Below are positions 9,094-18,271 of a stretch of 64,000 bases of DNA, piece by piece; the first letter of the stretch is position 1, and each line of letters opens with the position of its first letter. Under the pieces are notes generated by a model. That model did not search any database. It was not told the DNA's origin and saw only the letters and a program-made list of their open reading frames with translations. A program made the translations under genes and the position numbers. The stretch is from Asticcacaulis machinosus (GTDB taxonomy: Bacteria; Pseudomonadota; Alphaproteobacteria; Caulobacterales; Caulobacteraceae): positions 326,037 through 390,036 of the forward strand of contig NZ_JAQQKV010000003.1 in assembly GCF_028550435.1 (NCBI RefSeq), written 5' to 3'.

Positions 9094-9681
9094 ATGGGCG
9101 TGACTGCAAATCTCATCCTGGCCAGCGCCAGCCCTCGCAGGCTGGCGCTTTTGCAACAGATCGGCATTGTGCCTGATCAGGTGGTTGCGGCCGATCTGGA
9201 TGAAACTCCGTTAAAACTTGAAACCCCACACGAACTGGCTGGGCGCTTAAGCCGCGCCAAGGCGAACGCTGTGTTTGAGACCCTTGAGGTGCCCGCTTTT
9301 GTGCTGGCCGCCGATACGGTGGTGTGCGTGGGCCGCCGTATCCTGCCCAAGGCCGAGATGGATCAGGAAGTGGCGGATTGTCTTAAGCTGCTGTCGGGCC
9401 GTAATCACCGTGTCCTGACCGGTATTGCGGTGATCGCCCCTGACGGGCGGGTGTCGGCGCGGGTGGTCGAGACGCGGCTAGGGTTTAAGCGCTTAAGTGC
9501 CGTCGAACTTAAAACCTATGTCGCGTCGGGTGAAGGCCTGGGCAAGGCCGGTGGCTACGGTATTCAGGGCATTGCCGGTGGTTATGTGACCCAACTGGTC
9601 GGCAGCTATACCTCCGTGGTCGGCTTGCCGCTTTATGAAACCCGCTGTCTGCTGGAGGGCGCGGGGTACAAAGTCGCATGA
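9094..9681 (+). CDS. maf: Maf family nucleoside triphosphate pyrophosphatase
   Basis: Hydrolyses non-canonical or methylated nucleoside triphosphates to monophosphates (house-cleaning). The 195-residue protein has the Maf signature LILASASPRRLALLQQIG at the N-terminus, the Lys of LSRAKANAV, the acidic AADTVVCV motif near residue 70, and the QGIAGGYV loop near residue 155. The ATG at 9094 is preferred over a GTG one codon upstream. Its stop overlaps the start of the RNase E/G-like gene (ATGA), implying translational coupling. Confidence 0.92.
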   Translation: MGVTANLILASASPRRLALLQQIGIVPDQVVAADLDETPLKLETPHELAGRLSRAKANAVFETLEVPAFVLAADTVVCVGRRILPKAEMDQEVADCLKLLSGRNHRVLTGIAVIAPDGRVSARVVETRLGFKRLSAVELKTYVASGEGLGKAGGYGIQGIAGGYVTQLVGSYTSVVGLPLYETRCLLEGAGYKVA

Positions 9682-10709
9682 GCGCGGTTCTTTATTACCA
9701 TAGCCGGTTCGGGATTGCGCGCGGCGCGCTTTATCTCAATGGCCAGCCCCACTATTATGACGAAGGTCTTGAGATTGATCCGTCCTGTGCGCGGGTTGGT
9801 GTGCGCTCGGTGGCGCGGTTGTCGGGCCGGGCAGGGGGTGTGAATTTCCTGACCCTGACGGACGGTTCGGAGGCTGTGCTTGACCTGCCGCAAAACATCA
9901 AGGCACCGGCTCTGGGCGCTGCGGTTGAGGTTGAGATCATCGCGGAGGCTCGCCGTGATAAACGCGCCCGCGCCAACTTCATCAGGCTATTTGATGGCGA
10001 ACCGCGCCGGATAACGCAGCCTTTGTCGCTTAAAACGGCCCTGTTGCGATCCGCGTCGGATGCCCGTGTGATCGAGGGGGATGAGGCGGCTGACTATCTT
10101 GATGTGGCTGAAGCTGAGGCTCTGTCACCGTCAGGCCCCATACCTGAGGGCGGCTATCTGAGTATTGAGCCAACCCGCGCTCTGATCGCCTGTGATGTGG
10201 ATGCGGGGGCAGCGGACACGATGGCCGTATCGCCCAAACAATGGGCGCGGCAGTGCAATGAGCGGGCGATCTTTGAGGTGGCGCGGCGGTTGCGCCTGTC
10301 GAATCTCGCAGGACTTATCGTGGTTGACCTGATCGGGCGGCGGCATGACCCGGAAATTATCCGCGGCCTGACGCTCACGGCCTTTGGCGACGAAGCCGCC
10401 CGCCTGATCATAGCGCCGGTAACAAAGTTCGGCACCTTGGAGTTCATACGTCCGTGGGGAGCAACGCCTCTGCGTGACAGGGCCTATGATGAGGCAGGGC
10501 GGATGCGCCCCGACCGGGCGGCGCGTCTGCTGTTGCGGAAGGTGGCGGAGGCTGGACGCCATGACGGCGGGCGACTGCTGACGGTTAAAGCGCCGGCCGT
10601 GGTGATCGATGCCGCCCGCGACTATATTAAAGGCTCGTTCGACCCGCTCACTGCGCGGATCGGTTTTGAGCGCGACGAAACGGCCCCGATGGCCGGTATG
10701 ATTGTATAA
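9678..10709 (+). CDS. Ribonuclease E/G family protein, short form
   Basis: A 343-residue RNase E/G-like protein, much shorter than RNase G or RNase E. The N-terminal half resembles the S1-containing region (FLTLTDGSEAVLDLP). The second half matches the catalytic DNase-I-like subdomain: LAGLIVVDLIG (Asp about 217) and FGDEAARLIIAPVTKFGTLEF (Asp about 238). The CPxC zinc link and small domain that make RNase E tetramers are absent. It likely processes or turns over RNA, but the short form may be altered in activity or assembly. It overlaps maf by 4 bases, and yacG follows after 12 bases. Confidence 0.78.
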   Translation: MSAVLYYHSRFGIARGALYLNGQPHYYDEGLEIDPSCARVGVRSVARLSGRAGGVNFLTLTDGSEAVLDLPQNIKAPALGAAVEVEIIAEARRDKRARANFIRLFDGEPRRITQPLSLKTALLRSASDARVIEGDEAADYLDVAEAEALSPSGPIPEGGYLSIEPTRALIACDVDAGAADTMAVSPKQWARQCNERAIFEVARRLRLSNLAGLIVVDLIGRRHDPEIIRGLTLTAFGDEAARLIIAPVTKFGTLEFIRPWGATPLRDRAYDEAGRMRPDRAARLLLRKVAEAGRHDGGRLLTVKAPAVVIDAARDYIKGSFDPLTARIGFERDETAPMAGMIV

Positions 10710-10721
10710 AGGAGTTTCATC

Positions 10722-10967
10722 ATGGCGACCCGCACCTGCGCCCGCTGCAAACAGGCTTATGAAACTCCGGATGAGACCCTGCCCAATGCCGCGCGCGACT
10801 ATACGCCGTTTTGCTCTAAACGCTGCGCCGATGTTGATCTGGTTCACTGGCTGCAAGGGGACTATGTCATTGACGGTTCAGGCGGCCTGAGCGTCGATGA
10901 CAGTGAGCTGGGAGAGGTACCATCTGGTGACTTATCCTCATCTTTTGAAGAGGATGACGGGCTTTAA
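10722..10967 (+). CDS. yacG: DNA gyrase inhibitor YacG-like zinc protein
   Basis: An 81-residue protein with a YacG zinc ribbon: CARCK near the N-terminus and [21 protein letters not shown], giving four cysteines (CxxC and CxxxC). In E. coli YacG binds GyrB and inhibits gyrase. The tail is acidic ([10 protein letters not shown]). GGAG precedes the ATG. It closes the infA-maf-RNase operon just ahead of tRNA-Phe. Confidence 0.88.
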   Translation: MATRTCARCKQAYETPDETLPNAARDYTPFCSKRCADVDLVHWLQGDYVIDGSGGLSVDDSELGEVPSGDLSSSFEEDDGL

Positions 10968-11000
10968 GCGGATTTTTTGTAAAATGGGCGCAGCAGCGGC

Positions 11001-11028
11001 TTGCCATGACTTCAATCCTCGCCTATAG
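11001..11028 (+). promoter_or_regulatory. Likely tRNA-Phe promoter
   Basis: TTGCCA and CTATAG separated by 16 bases, 46 bases before the mature tRNA 5' end. The spacing and boxes fit an alphaproteobacterial housekeeping promoter. Confidence 0.4.
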
Positions 11029-11074
11029 ACCTGCCTCCCACCGGATGGAACCAAGCGCCGGTGATGTGTTGAGT

Positions 11075-11150
11075 GCCTGGATAGCTCAGTTGGTAGAGCA
11101 GCGGATTGAAAATCCGCGTGTCGCTGGTTCGATTCCGGCTCCAGGCACCA
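11075..11150 (+). tRNA. tRNA-Phe (anticodon GAA)
   Basis: Acceptor GCCTGGA pairs with TCCAGGC; discriminator A and encoded CCA. D-arm GCTC...GAGC, anticodon stem GCGGA/TCCGC around TTGAAAA, T-arm CTGG-TTCGATT-CCGG. 76 bases. Confidence 0.96.
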
Positions 11151-11466
11151 TCTCCCCCTCCAACATACCCCGCCACGTTGAAAAAGCCCATATTTTCAGA
11201 CGTTTTAGGATTTATTCGATCCGGTAAGGTTAGATGGCACCCAACCCAGTCCTTAGTGTTTGGTGCACGATTCCGGTCATTCATGAGACTGTTGTATAAA
11301 TGCGCTTGCTGTTATTAGTCGCGGCGTTGGCTATGGGATTTTCAAGTGCAGTGATTACACTGGATAACGACTGAAAACATTATCAAGATTTGCCGGCTTC
11401 TATGTAGAGCTACAGTCACGACTCGTTTTGGGTGATTTGTCGGGGAGGCGCGTGTAAAGAAACAAG
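11151..11466. other. Intergenic region after tRNA-Phe
   Basis: No recognisable gene. It contains a 24-codon open frame at 11300 resembling a bare signal peptide and a short palindromic CAGTG-ATTA-CACTG near 11346. Confidence 0.5.
11300..11374 (+). CDS. Possible micro-ORF, signal-peptide-like, 24 aa
   Basis: ATG to TGA encodes MRLLLLVAALAMGFSSAVIT plus four residues, a hydrophobic leader with no body. There is no clear ribosome site. It could be a remnant of a secreted protein, a small membrane peptide or chance. Confidence 0.2.
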   Translation: MRLLLLVAALAMGFSSAVITLDND

Positions 11467-11495
11467 AAGCCCGACCTGATTTCTCAGGCCGGGCT
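11467..11495 (-). terminator. Terminator of the OmpA-family gene
   Basis: AGCCCG-A-CCTGA / TCAGG-C-CGGGCT stem with a TTTC loop, about 30 bases past the stop on the minus strand, followed in that direction by a T-rich run (TTCTTGTTTCTTT). Confidence 0.8.
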
Positions 11496-11524
11496 CTTAT
11501 GTCTAAGACCTTAGAGGTTGCTAA

Positions 11525-12706
11525 TTAAAAAGCAACGTCGATGGTCGAACGACGGTTCAGCGGTTCCTTTACGCCGTCGCCAGTAGCGACTGCCGGAGCC
11601 GATTCACCCTTCCAGTCAACAGCCAGCTTGGAGCCGTCAACGCCGAGGCCAGCGAGGGCATCAGCAACGGTCTTAGCGCGGCGTTCCGACAGGCGGATGT
11701 TGTAAGCGGCCGAACCGGAGGTGTCAGCGTGACCAACAACCACGATACGGGTCGCGTTACCGGCCTTGGCATAATCAGCAGCAGCCTGAACCACAGCTTG
11801 AGCGTCTGCCGTGAGCGCTGCCTGATCGAATTCGAAGTACACGATGAATTCGCGAGCTTCATAAACCGGGGCTGGCGGTGCAACCGGCGCAACCACTGGA
11901 GGCGGTGGCGGAGGCGGTGGGGGCGGTGGGGGCGGCGGAGGTGGCGGGGGAGGTGGGGTCGGCGAACCGAACGCCCAACGCAGGCCAACCGAAACCGTTT
12001 GGTTGTCGAAACGGCCAGAGAAGTCGCCCGGCTTATAGGTAGCCAGCGGCGAGGTCGAGGTCGAAGAAATGTTGACCTTGTCCAGCTTGTGGTAACGGTA
12101 GGTCAGGTCGAGGTCGAGCTTTTCAGACAGAGCCCAGACGAAACCGGTCAGGAACTGGTAAGAGGCGACCGTGTCATCACCGGAGATGGTGAGGGTTTGG
12201 TTGGCGTTCGAGAACTTGCCGACAACATCGACATCAACCTTGGTCAGACCGGCACCGATACCCACGAACGGATGGAAGCTGGATTCTGGCAGGAAGTCAT
12301 AGATCAGGTTGGCCATAACCGAAGTCTGATCGATCGAACCGTCAGGCGAACCACAGGTGGTGGCCGTTTGAGTCGAGGCGCAAAGCGATTGAGCCGTCAG
12401 AGTGCGCGGAAAACCACGAGCTGCGGTGACATCGCCAGGGCGATAGCCGCCTTCGAGTTCAACGCGCCAGTTTGGGCTGTAGCGATAGCCAAGGCGGGCA
12501 AAGCCAGCCCAGTCATCGTCAGTCGAAACGTCGAAAACGTAAGGGCCACCGTCAGGAGCGGTGCCTTGCGAGCGGGCACCCCATTCGTCCTTCCAGTTAT
12601 AACCGAGGTCGACAGCGCCGTACCATCCCTTGATTTCTTCAGCGACGGCGCCAGACGCCAACGCTAAAGAGGCGAGTGCAGCACCCGCCAGCAGTTTTAA
12701 CTTCAT
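11525..12706 (-). CDS. OmpA family outer-membrane protein with poly-proline linker
   Basis: A 393-residue protein: signal peptide (LLAGAALASLALASGAVA), an N-terminal eight-stranded barrel (about residues 22-250), an unusually long uninterrupted proline stretch (about residues 255-275) and a C-terminal OmpA/MotB peptidoglycan-binding domain. That domain has FIVYFEFDQAALTADAQAVV, VVVGHADTSGSAAYNIRLSE and the RAKTVADAL helix. It anchors the outer membrane to the cell wall. The ATG at 12706 fits the signal peptide; the open frame extends to 12847 without cause. A terminator lies downstream. Confidence 0.93.
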   Translation of the reverse strand: MKLKLLAGAALASLALASGAVAEEIKGWYGAVDLGYNWKDEWGARSQGTAPDGGPYVFDVSTDDDWAGFARLGYRYSPNWRVELEGGYRPGDVTAARGFPRTLTAQSLCASTQTATTCGSPDGSIDQTSVMANLIYDFLPESSFHPFVGIGAGLTKVDVDVVGKFSNANQTLTISGDDTVASYQFLTGFVWALSEKLDLDLTYRYHKLDKVNISSTSTSPLATYKPGDFSGRFDNQTVSVGLRWAFGSPTPPPPPPPPPPPPPPPPPPPPVVAPVAPPAPVYEAREFIVYFEFDQAALTADAQAVVQAAADYAKAGNATRIVVVGHADTSGSAAYNIRLSERRAKTVADALAGLGVDGSKLAVDWKGESAPAVATGDGVKEPLNRRSTIDVAF

Positions 12707-13050
12707 AATTAGAGCCCTCTCTTGGCTTTTTCCAACAAACAGCCGACGCATTCGGCTGAAAGCTTTAATCATTACAAGCGTCTTAAATAACTTCATGTCG
12801 GGGCTTTGACTAGCCGTCAAATTGAATATCGCCCCACATTCAGCCATTTCAGGTGTGTTCTAAGCGAACCTGACACCTTAAAGACACGCTTATTCCTATA
12901 AAATCAGAGGATGTAAATTTTCAATTCGATGCCTTCGTCATTTGAAGCTGAAAATACCGCACAAAAAAGCTTGCACAAACTTTCATGAGCCATTAGAGAC
13001 ACGCGCTCTGACGGCCACGGGCTTTATAGTCTCACATTCAGAACCTCTGC
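12707..13050. other. Intergenic region between ompA-like gene and tRNA-Ser
   Basis: Holds the OmpA-family promoter region on the minus strand and the tRNA-Ser leader on the plus strand. No gene or repeat was seen. AT content is higher around 12890-12990. Confidence 0.45.
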
Positions 13051-13140
<90 letters not shown>

Positions 13141-13349
13141 CTTCCTCCATCAACTCTCTGATATCATTAATGTTTTTTCGGGCTTAAGTCGTGCTTAACC
13201 GGCATAAGCGCATCCCGGTAGGGCTTTGATAGTACCGTGTTGACCGTAATGCCTATTTTAGAATGCGAATCACACTCGATTGTCGGGTTTTGGCGCGGTG
13301 ACGCATCATCTCATGAGTCTGTCACAAAAGGCGGCTAAAGCGAGGCGGT

Positions 13350-13943
13350 GTGAGTATTGGCTGGAGACGCGGCGTGGAGCCTCAGCGGCATGACGATGAC
13401 TGGGCGGCTATACGCCTGATTGTGCGTCGCTACGCCCTAAGCCGCACCCGCCAGCCTGATCTGGCGGACGATATTGCCCAGCAGGCGGTGCTGAATGCCA
13501 TTGAATATCAGCAAAATCACATTGTCATCAGCCTTCATGCGCTGGCGTTTCGCATCGCGGACAACCTGATCAAGGGCCATTACCGGCGGCTTAAACCCAT
13601 TTCGGACATCAGTGAAATTGACGGTATGGCCTGTGCGCGTCCCTTGCCGGATCGGATCACCGAGGATCGCGCTGAAACGCGGGCCATGCTGGCGGCGTTA
13701 AATAAGATGCCACCGCTTAGGCGTGATGTGTTTATGCGCCGGCGACTTGAGGGCCAAAGCTGCGAAGACATTGGCCGGGCGTTGAATTTGAACCCTAAGG
13801 CTATCGAAAAACATATTACACGGGCGCTGGTCGATCTGCATGCCGCGCGCCGGAAATGGCGGGAAGTTGAGGCGCCCGACAAAACTATAAATCCAGATAA
13901 CGACAGGCCAGATAACGATATAGAAGAAGGGTGGGCGTCATGA
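13350..13943 (+). CDS. ECF (FecI-like) RNA polymerase sigma factor
   Basis: A 197-residue sigma-70-family factor with region 2 (LADDIAQQAVLNAIEY, HALAFRIADNLIKGHYRR) and region 4 (MPPLRRDVFMRRRLEGQS, CEDIGRALNLNPKAIEKHI) and no region 1 or 3, as in FecI-type factors. It starts at a GTG. Its stop overlaps the start of the FecR-like anti-sigma gene by the ATGA arrangement, so the two are translated together. The next gene is a TBDR with an STN domain. Together they form a standard surface-signalling cassette that turns on the receptor when ligand binds. Confidence 0.9.
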   Translation: MSIGWRRGVEPQRHDDDWAAIRLIVRRYALSRTRQPDLADDIAQQAVLNAIEYQQNHIVISLHALAFRIADNLIKGHYRRLKPISDISEIDGMACARPLPDRITEDRAETRAMLAALNKMPPLRRDVFMRRRLEGQSCEDIGRALNLNPKAIEKHITRALVDLHAARRKWREVEAPDKTINPDNDRPDNDIEEGWAS

Positions 13944-14905
13944 TTAAGGTTGTGAACGACCCGAAAATTTTATCGGTTGAGGACGAGGCGGCCGCCTGGG
14001 TTGTCGCTATGATGGCCGAGAGCGTACCGGCCCATACTGAGCGGCAGTTTGAACTGTGGATCACGGCGAATCCCGACCATGCGCAGGCCTATGCTGACCT
14101 GTCTGCGACCTGGAAGGCGCCATCGGTGGCTGAGGCAACGGCTACGGTTAAGCGCCAGCGGCAGGGGCGCAGCCATTTGGCGATTATATTGGGCGGGGCG
14201 ATCGCGGCCTGTCTGGTGCTGGGGTTTGTAAGCCTGAATACCAAATCCGTCGGGCTCCCGGCGTTTAAGCCGCAGCCGACCTATAGCGCCAGCCTGATGA
14301 CCGGCCCCGGCGATATTCAGGATGTGGCCTTACCCGATGGCACGCGCATAGCCTTGAGCGGCAATTCAGCTTTGACGGTTCAGTTTCTGAACGGACGCCG
14401 GCAGGTCGAACTGACACGGGGTGAGGCGTGGTTCGATGTCGCCCATGACGAGGGCCGCCCGTTCCACGTCGCGGCCAATGACACCGATGTGAAGGTGGTC
14501 GGCACGGCGTTTAATATTGATACTGTCACCGGCGACATTACGGAAATTTCCGTTTACCGCGGCAAGGTTCAGGTGGCGGTCGGTAAGGCTCATACGGATC
14601 TGACACCGGGGTTGAAGCTGATCAGCCATTCGGGGCGCAGCGAAGTGACGCGCTTTGATGCCGCGCAGACGCCCGACTGGCGCGATGGCTGGTATGAGGC
14701 CGAGGATATTGAACTGGGGCGACTGATCGCCGAGGTCAACCGCTTTGCTAAAGTCCCGGTCAAAATAGCTGATCCGGATCTGGCGGCCAAAACGGTGTCC
14801 GGCCGTTTCAAAGTCTCTGATCCGGCACTGGTTTTAAGCGGGCTGAAGCAGGTTTACGGCATTAATGTGCAGGCGGATGAAACCGTCACGGTACTGACGA
14901 AATAG
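13940..14905 (+). CDS. FecR family anti-sigma factor
   Basis: A 321-residue inner-membrane regulator. The cytoplasmic part (about residues 1-75) holds the DUF4880-like anti-sigma region (EDEAAAWVVAMM...FELWITANPDHAQAY). One transmembrane helix is near residues 78-96. The periplasmic FecR domain carries DVALPDGTRIALSGNSAL, RGEAWFDVAHDEGRPFHVAA and VVGTAFNID, with a C-terminal STN-contact segment (VSGRFKVSDPALVLSGLKQ). It should hold the upstream sigma factor inactive until the TBDR signals. ATG at 13940 overlaps the sigma stop. Confidence 0.93.
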   Translation: MIKVVNDPKILSVEDEAAAWVVAMMAESVPAHTERQFELWITANPDHAQAYADLSATWKAPSVAEATATVKRQRQGRSHLAIILGGAIAACLVLGFVSLNTKSVGLPAFKPQPTYSASLMTGPGDIQDVALPDGTRIALSGNSALTVQFLNGRRQVELTRGEAWFDVAHDEGRPFHVAANDTDVKVVGTAFNIDTVTGDITEISVYRGKVQVAVGKAHTDLTPGLKLISHSGRSEVTRFDAAQTPDWRDGWYEAEDIELGRLIAEVNRFAKVPVKIADPDLAAKTVSGRFKVSDPALVLSGLKQVYGINVQADETVTVLTK

Positions 14906-15035
14906 TTTGATGTGTGCAAAATGTGTCTGATTTTATTCATAAAACATTCATAATATTTTTTGTCGGGAGCCGGGGCCCGGTCGCATCTCCCCTAATGCGA
15001 GGCCGATGGGGGCCGCGTTTACCGGAGATTTAAAC

Positions 15036-18000
15036 GTGACGACGAAATTCAGACTTGTGCAGGGGCTGTCCGTGCTGGCGCTTATGGCTGGGGGGATGGC
15101 TGCGCCGCTGATGGTTCAGGCCCAAACCCAAGCGACCGCCACCCAATCCTTCAAAATTGCACCCAAAGACCTGTCGGCAGCTTTGAAAGACTATTCAAAG
15201 GCGACCGGCCTTCAGGTCATGGCCGATCCGGATCTGATGCGCGGCAAGCGCTCGAACGGCGTATCGGGATCGTTTACGGCCCGTGAAGCCCTTACGCAAC
15301 TTCTTAAAGGCACGGGCCTGAGCGCCGATATTTCCGGCGGCTCGGTCGTAGTGCGGTTGGCACCGGCGGCGACGGCGGCTACCACTGCTGCACCGGTCGC
15401 AGACGCCGAGATCGAAACCGTGATTGTGCGCGGTTATGCCGTCGCTATGCGGGAATCACTCGACAACAAGCGTAAGAACAAAAACATCTCCGACCGCGTC
15501 AGCGCTGACGACATGGGCAATCTGCCGGTCGCCAATGTCGCCGAGGCGCTCGCTAAAGTCCCTGGCGTTAATGCCGTGCGCGACAGCCGCACCGGCGAAG
15601 GTGACCGCATCACCGTGCGCGGTCTGTCGACGGAACTGAACAACTACACCATGAACGGCGTGAAGATGTCGGGCGCCGGTTCGCGTGATGATCAGTTCTA
15701 TCGCGGTGTGCGCTTAAGCTTCCTGCCGCCGGAAGGTATTTCCGGCATCACGGTTCATAAGACCATCATGCCGAACATGGATGGCGACGCCTTGGGCGGT
15801 ACGGTCGAAATCGATACCCCAACGGCGTTCAGCTTCAAGAAAGACACCCATATCGGCCTGTCGGTGCAGGGCGGGGTGATGGATAAGTTCGATAACCCGA
15901 CGTCATCCAAGGCATCGGTCTCTTTCGGCCGTAAATTCTCTGACCGTCTGGGCCTGTTCCTGACCGCGTCCTATTCCAAGCGCAACACGCAGTTTGAGGA
16001 AAACGGCGGCGACGGCGACAGCCAGCCCTATTACTGGTATTCAAACTCCGAAACTCTGGGCTCCGACCTCAGCAACTTTGTGTACCGCGGTATGCAGATC
16101 GCGACCGGTGAAACCGAAGTTGAGCGTAAGGGTGTCAATGGTTCGCTCGACTGGCGCGGTGATGACCATGAGTTCCACCTGCGCGGCACCTATAACGAAT
16201 ATAACGAAAAAGAATTTTCGACCCGTCTGAACTTCCGTAACGATACGGCTCAGCTTTCGGCACGCCTGACCCAGCGCAATCTCAGCGACACCACTCTGGC
16301 TCAGCCCGGCAACGCGATCATCGGCACGGGGGCCAAAGGGAATATATATAGCTACACGACCGCGCAGATCGTTGACCGCGACGGCGATGGTGTAATCACC
16401 GATGCGGACAAATCTACCCGTTCATTCTATACCTTAAATGGTGGTTCGGGCACCTGGGATCCGCAGGGTTTTCGTCTGCGCCGTTTCTGGGAAGGCAGCT
16501 ATTCGACCGGCCTTCTGTCATCGCTGAACTTTGGCGGTAAGAGCCGCTTTGGCCAGTTGACGGTCGATTATGACCTGTCGGTATCGGAATCCGAAGATGT
16601 CGCTGATGGTGAATACGAACTGGAATTCCGCACCGACTTTTATGGCTGGCAAGGCAACAAAGGCGTGGGCGTCGATAGCTCGGCCGACAGCCGCTACCCG
16701 AAATGGGTGTTGAACTCTGCGGGTATGGCCGCCGTTCATGATCCGGCCAACTACAATTTTTCGGGTCTTGAGGCCGGTGTATCCTCGGTCAAGGAAAAGC
16801 TGAAGCAGGCCCAGATCAACATCGCCTATGACTTCAATCACGACTGGCTGCGCACCTTCCGCGCCGGGGCCAAATATTACGAATCCGACCGCAACAAGTT
16901 TGAAGGCTCGTTCCTCAATCTTGATATGGACGGCACGCTGGCGGACTTCTCCCAGTTTTATGGCGATCCGGTAAACAGCCTGTTCGACGGCGAATACAGC
17001 GGCGATTATCGTCTGGGGATTGTGCTGGATAACGACAAAATGCTGGCCGAACTGGCCCGCGCCACGGCCGGCACCTCGACCTTCTTTGACGGGGAGGCCC
17101 TGACGCCGGATGAGGCCACCATCTCCGACGAAGACAGCTTTGGCTTTGAGGAAAAGGTCACCGCGCTCTATGCCATGGGCGAAGCCGAGTTCGGCAAGCT
17201 TCAGGTCATCGCCGGTGCCCGTGTTGAGAAGACAGAAAATCTGATCAATGCCTGGATGATGGATCCGAAGCTGGGGGATCAGTATTCCCAGACCAAGACC
17301 GACTTCACTAATGTCCTGCCGTCGGTTCATGCGACCTATAAGTTCAGCCCGAACCTGTTCCTGCGCGGGGCGATCTGGACCAGCTTTGCCCGTCCGGACA
17401 TTGCCCGCATGAGTTCGGCCGAGGAATATAGCTACAACACCGATCCTGACGGCAACGGTACGGCCAATCCTGTGGCCGAATGGGAACTGGTGGCGGTGGA
17501 AAAGGGCAATCCTGATCTAAAGCCTATGGAAGCGGTCAATTACGATCTGTCGCTGGAATGGTATAACGGCAAGACCGGCGCCTATTCGGTGGCCGTCTAT
17601 TATAAGGACATCAAGAACTTCCTGTTCCGCTCGTCATCTTCCAACGTCCGCGATGGCACCTCCAGCGAGAACGAAGATCCCAATGGTGTGGCCGTCCTGA
17701 TGCCGAACAATGGCAAGAAGGCGACCGTTCAGGGCATGGAAGTCAGCGCCCGTCAGATATTCCACTGGCTGCCGTCGCCGCTCGATGGCTTTGGGGTCGG
17801 TTTCAACGGCACCTTCCAGACTTCGGAAGCGGTCACGGGCATGAGCTGGCATCCGGACGGCTATAAACTGCCGCTGATGGAGACGCCTGAGCGGGTGTTA
17901 AACCTTGAACTGTTCTACGAAAAATACGGCTGGGAAGGCTATATCGCCGTCAACCATCAGTCGGAAATGCTGGAAGGCATTCAGGACTTCGGCAACAACC

Positions 18001-18197
18001 CCTATGAGCAGGACTATACCTTTGTCGACATGAAGGTGCGCAAGGCCCTGACCAAAAAGGCGACCGTCAGCCTCGATGTCCAGAACATGTTCGATGAGCA
18101 TACCTACTGGATTTCCTATGGCCCGACCGAAGCGTCAAGCCGCGCGTTCATCAAGAATGGCCGCACGATCAACCTGACCTTCAACTACGTTTACTAA
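15036..18197 (+). CDS. TonB-dependent receptor with STN signalling domain
   Basis: An outer-membrane receptor of about 1053 residues. After the signal peptide (ends MVQAQ) comes an STN domain (FKIAPKDLSAALKDYSKATG to LLKGTGL, about residues 35-95) that contacts FecR. The plug follows (DDMGNLPVANVAEALAKVPG, RITVRGL, DGDALGGTVEIDTP), then a 22-strand barrel ending INLTFNYVY. The length and plug are like carbohydrate-type TBDRs rather than small siderophore receptors. The GTG at 15036 has CGGAG at a good distance; an ATG at 15006 is the alternative. The ligand is unknown; the downstream phosphatase hints at a phosphorylated substrate. Confidence 0.93.
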   Translation: MTTKFRLVQGLSVLALMAGGMAAPLMVQAQTQATATQSFKIAPKDLSAALKDYSKATGLQVMADPDLMRGKRSNGVSGSFTAREALTQLLKGTGLSADISGGSVVVRLAPAATAATTAAPVADAEIETVIVRGYAVAMRESLDNKRKNKNISDRVSADDMGNLPVANVAEALAKVPGVNAVRDSRTGEGDRITVRGLSTELNNYTMNGVKMSGAGSRDDQFYRGVRLSFLPPEGISGITVHKTIMPNMDGDALGGTVEIDTPTAFSFKKDTHIGLSVQGGVMDKFDNPTSSKASVSFGRKFSDRLGLFLTASYSKRNTQFEENGGDGDSQPYYWYSNSETLGSDLSNFVYRGMQIATGETEVERKGVNGSLDWRGDDHEFHLRGTYNEYNEKEFSTRLNFRNDTAQLSARLTQRNLSDTTLAQPGNAIIGTGAKGNIYSYTTAQIVDRDGDGVITDADKSTRSFYTLNGGSGTWDPQGFRLRRFWEGSYSTGLLSSLNFGGKSRFGQLTVDYDLSVSESEDVADGEYELEFRTDFYGWQGNKGVGVDSSADSRYPKWVLNSAGMAAVHDPANYNFSGLEAGVSSVKEKLKQAQINIAYDFNHDWLRTFRAGAKYYESDRNKFEGSFLNLDMDGTLADFSQFYGDPVNSLFDGEYSGDYRLGIVLDNDKMLAELARATAGTSTFFDGEALTPDEATISDEDSFGFEEKVTALYAMGEAEFGKLQVIAGARVEKTENLINAWMMDPKLGDQYSQTKTDFTNVLPSVHATYKFSPNLFLRGAIWTSFARPDIARMSSAEEYSYNTDPDGNGTANPVAEWELVAVEKGNPDLKPMEAVNYDLSLEWYNGKTGAYSVAVYYKDIKNFLFRSSSSNVRDGTSSENEDPNGVAVLMPNNGKKATVQGMEVSARQIFHWLPSPLDGFGVGFNGTFQTSEAVTGMSWHPDGYKLPLMETPERVLNLELFYEKYGWEGYIAVNHQSEMLEGIQDFGNNPYEQDYTFVDMKVRKALTKKATVSLDVQNMFDEHTYWISYGPTEASSRAFIKNGRTINLTFNYVY

Positions 18198-18216
18198 TAA
18201 CCCTGTCCCCAAACTT

Positions 18217-18258
18217 GCGGAGTCTTCGGTGCGTACCGGAGGCTCCGCCTTTTGCTTT
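18217..18258 (+). terminator. Terminator or attenuator between TBDR and phosphatase
   Basis: GCGGAG...CTTCGG / CCGGAG...CTCCGC stem followed by CTTTTGCTTTT. It lies 20 bases after the TBDR stop and just ahead of the phosphatase start, so it may reduce rather than block read-through. Confidence 0.7.
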
Positions 18259-18271
18259 TAAAGGCAGCTTC

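Noticed and set aside
11006..11227. 73-codon frame over tRNA-Phe
   Set aside because: Translation of the tRNA (the typical IAQLVEQRIENPRVAGS pattern), a well-known false gene.
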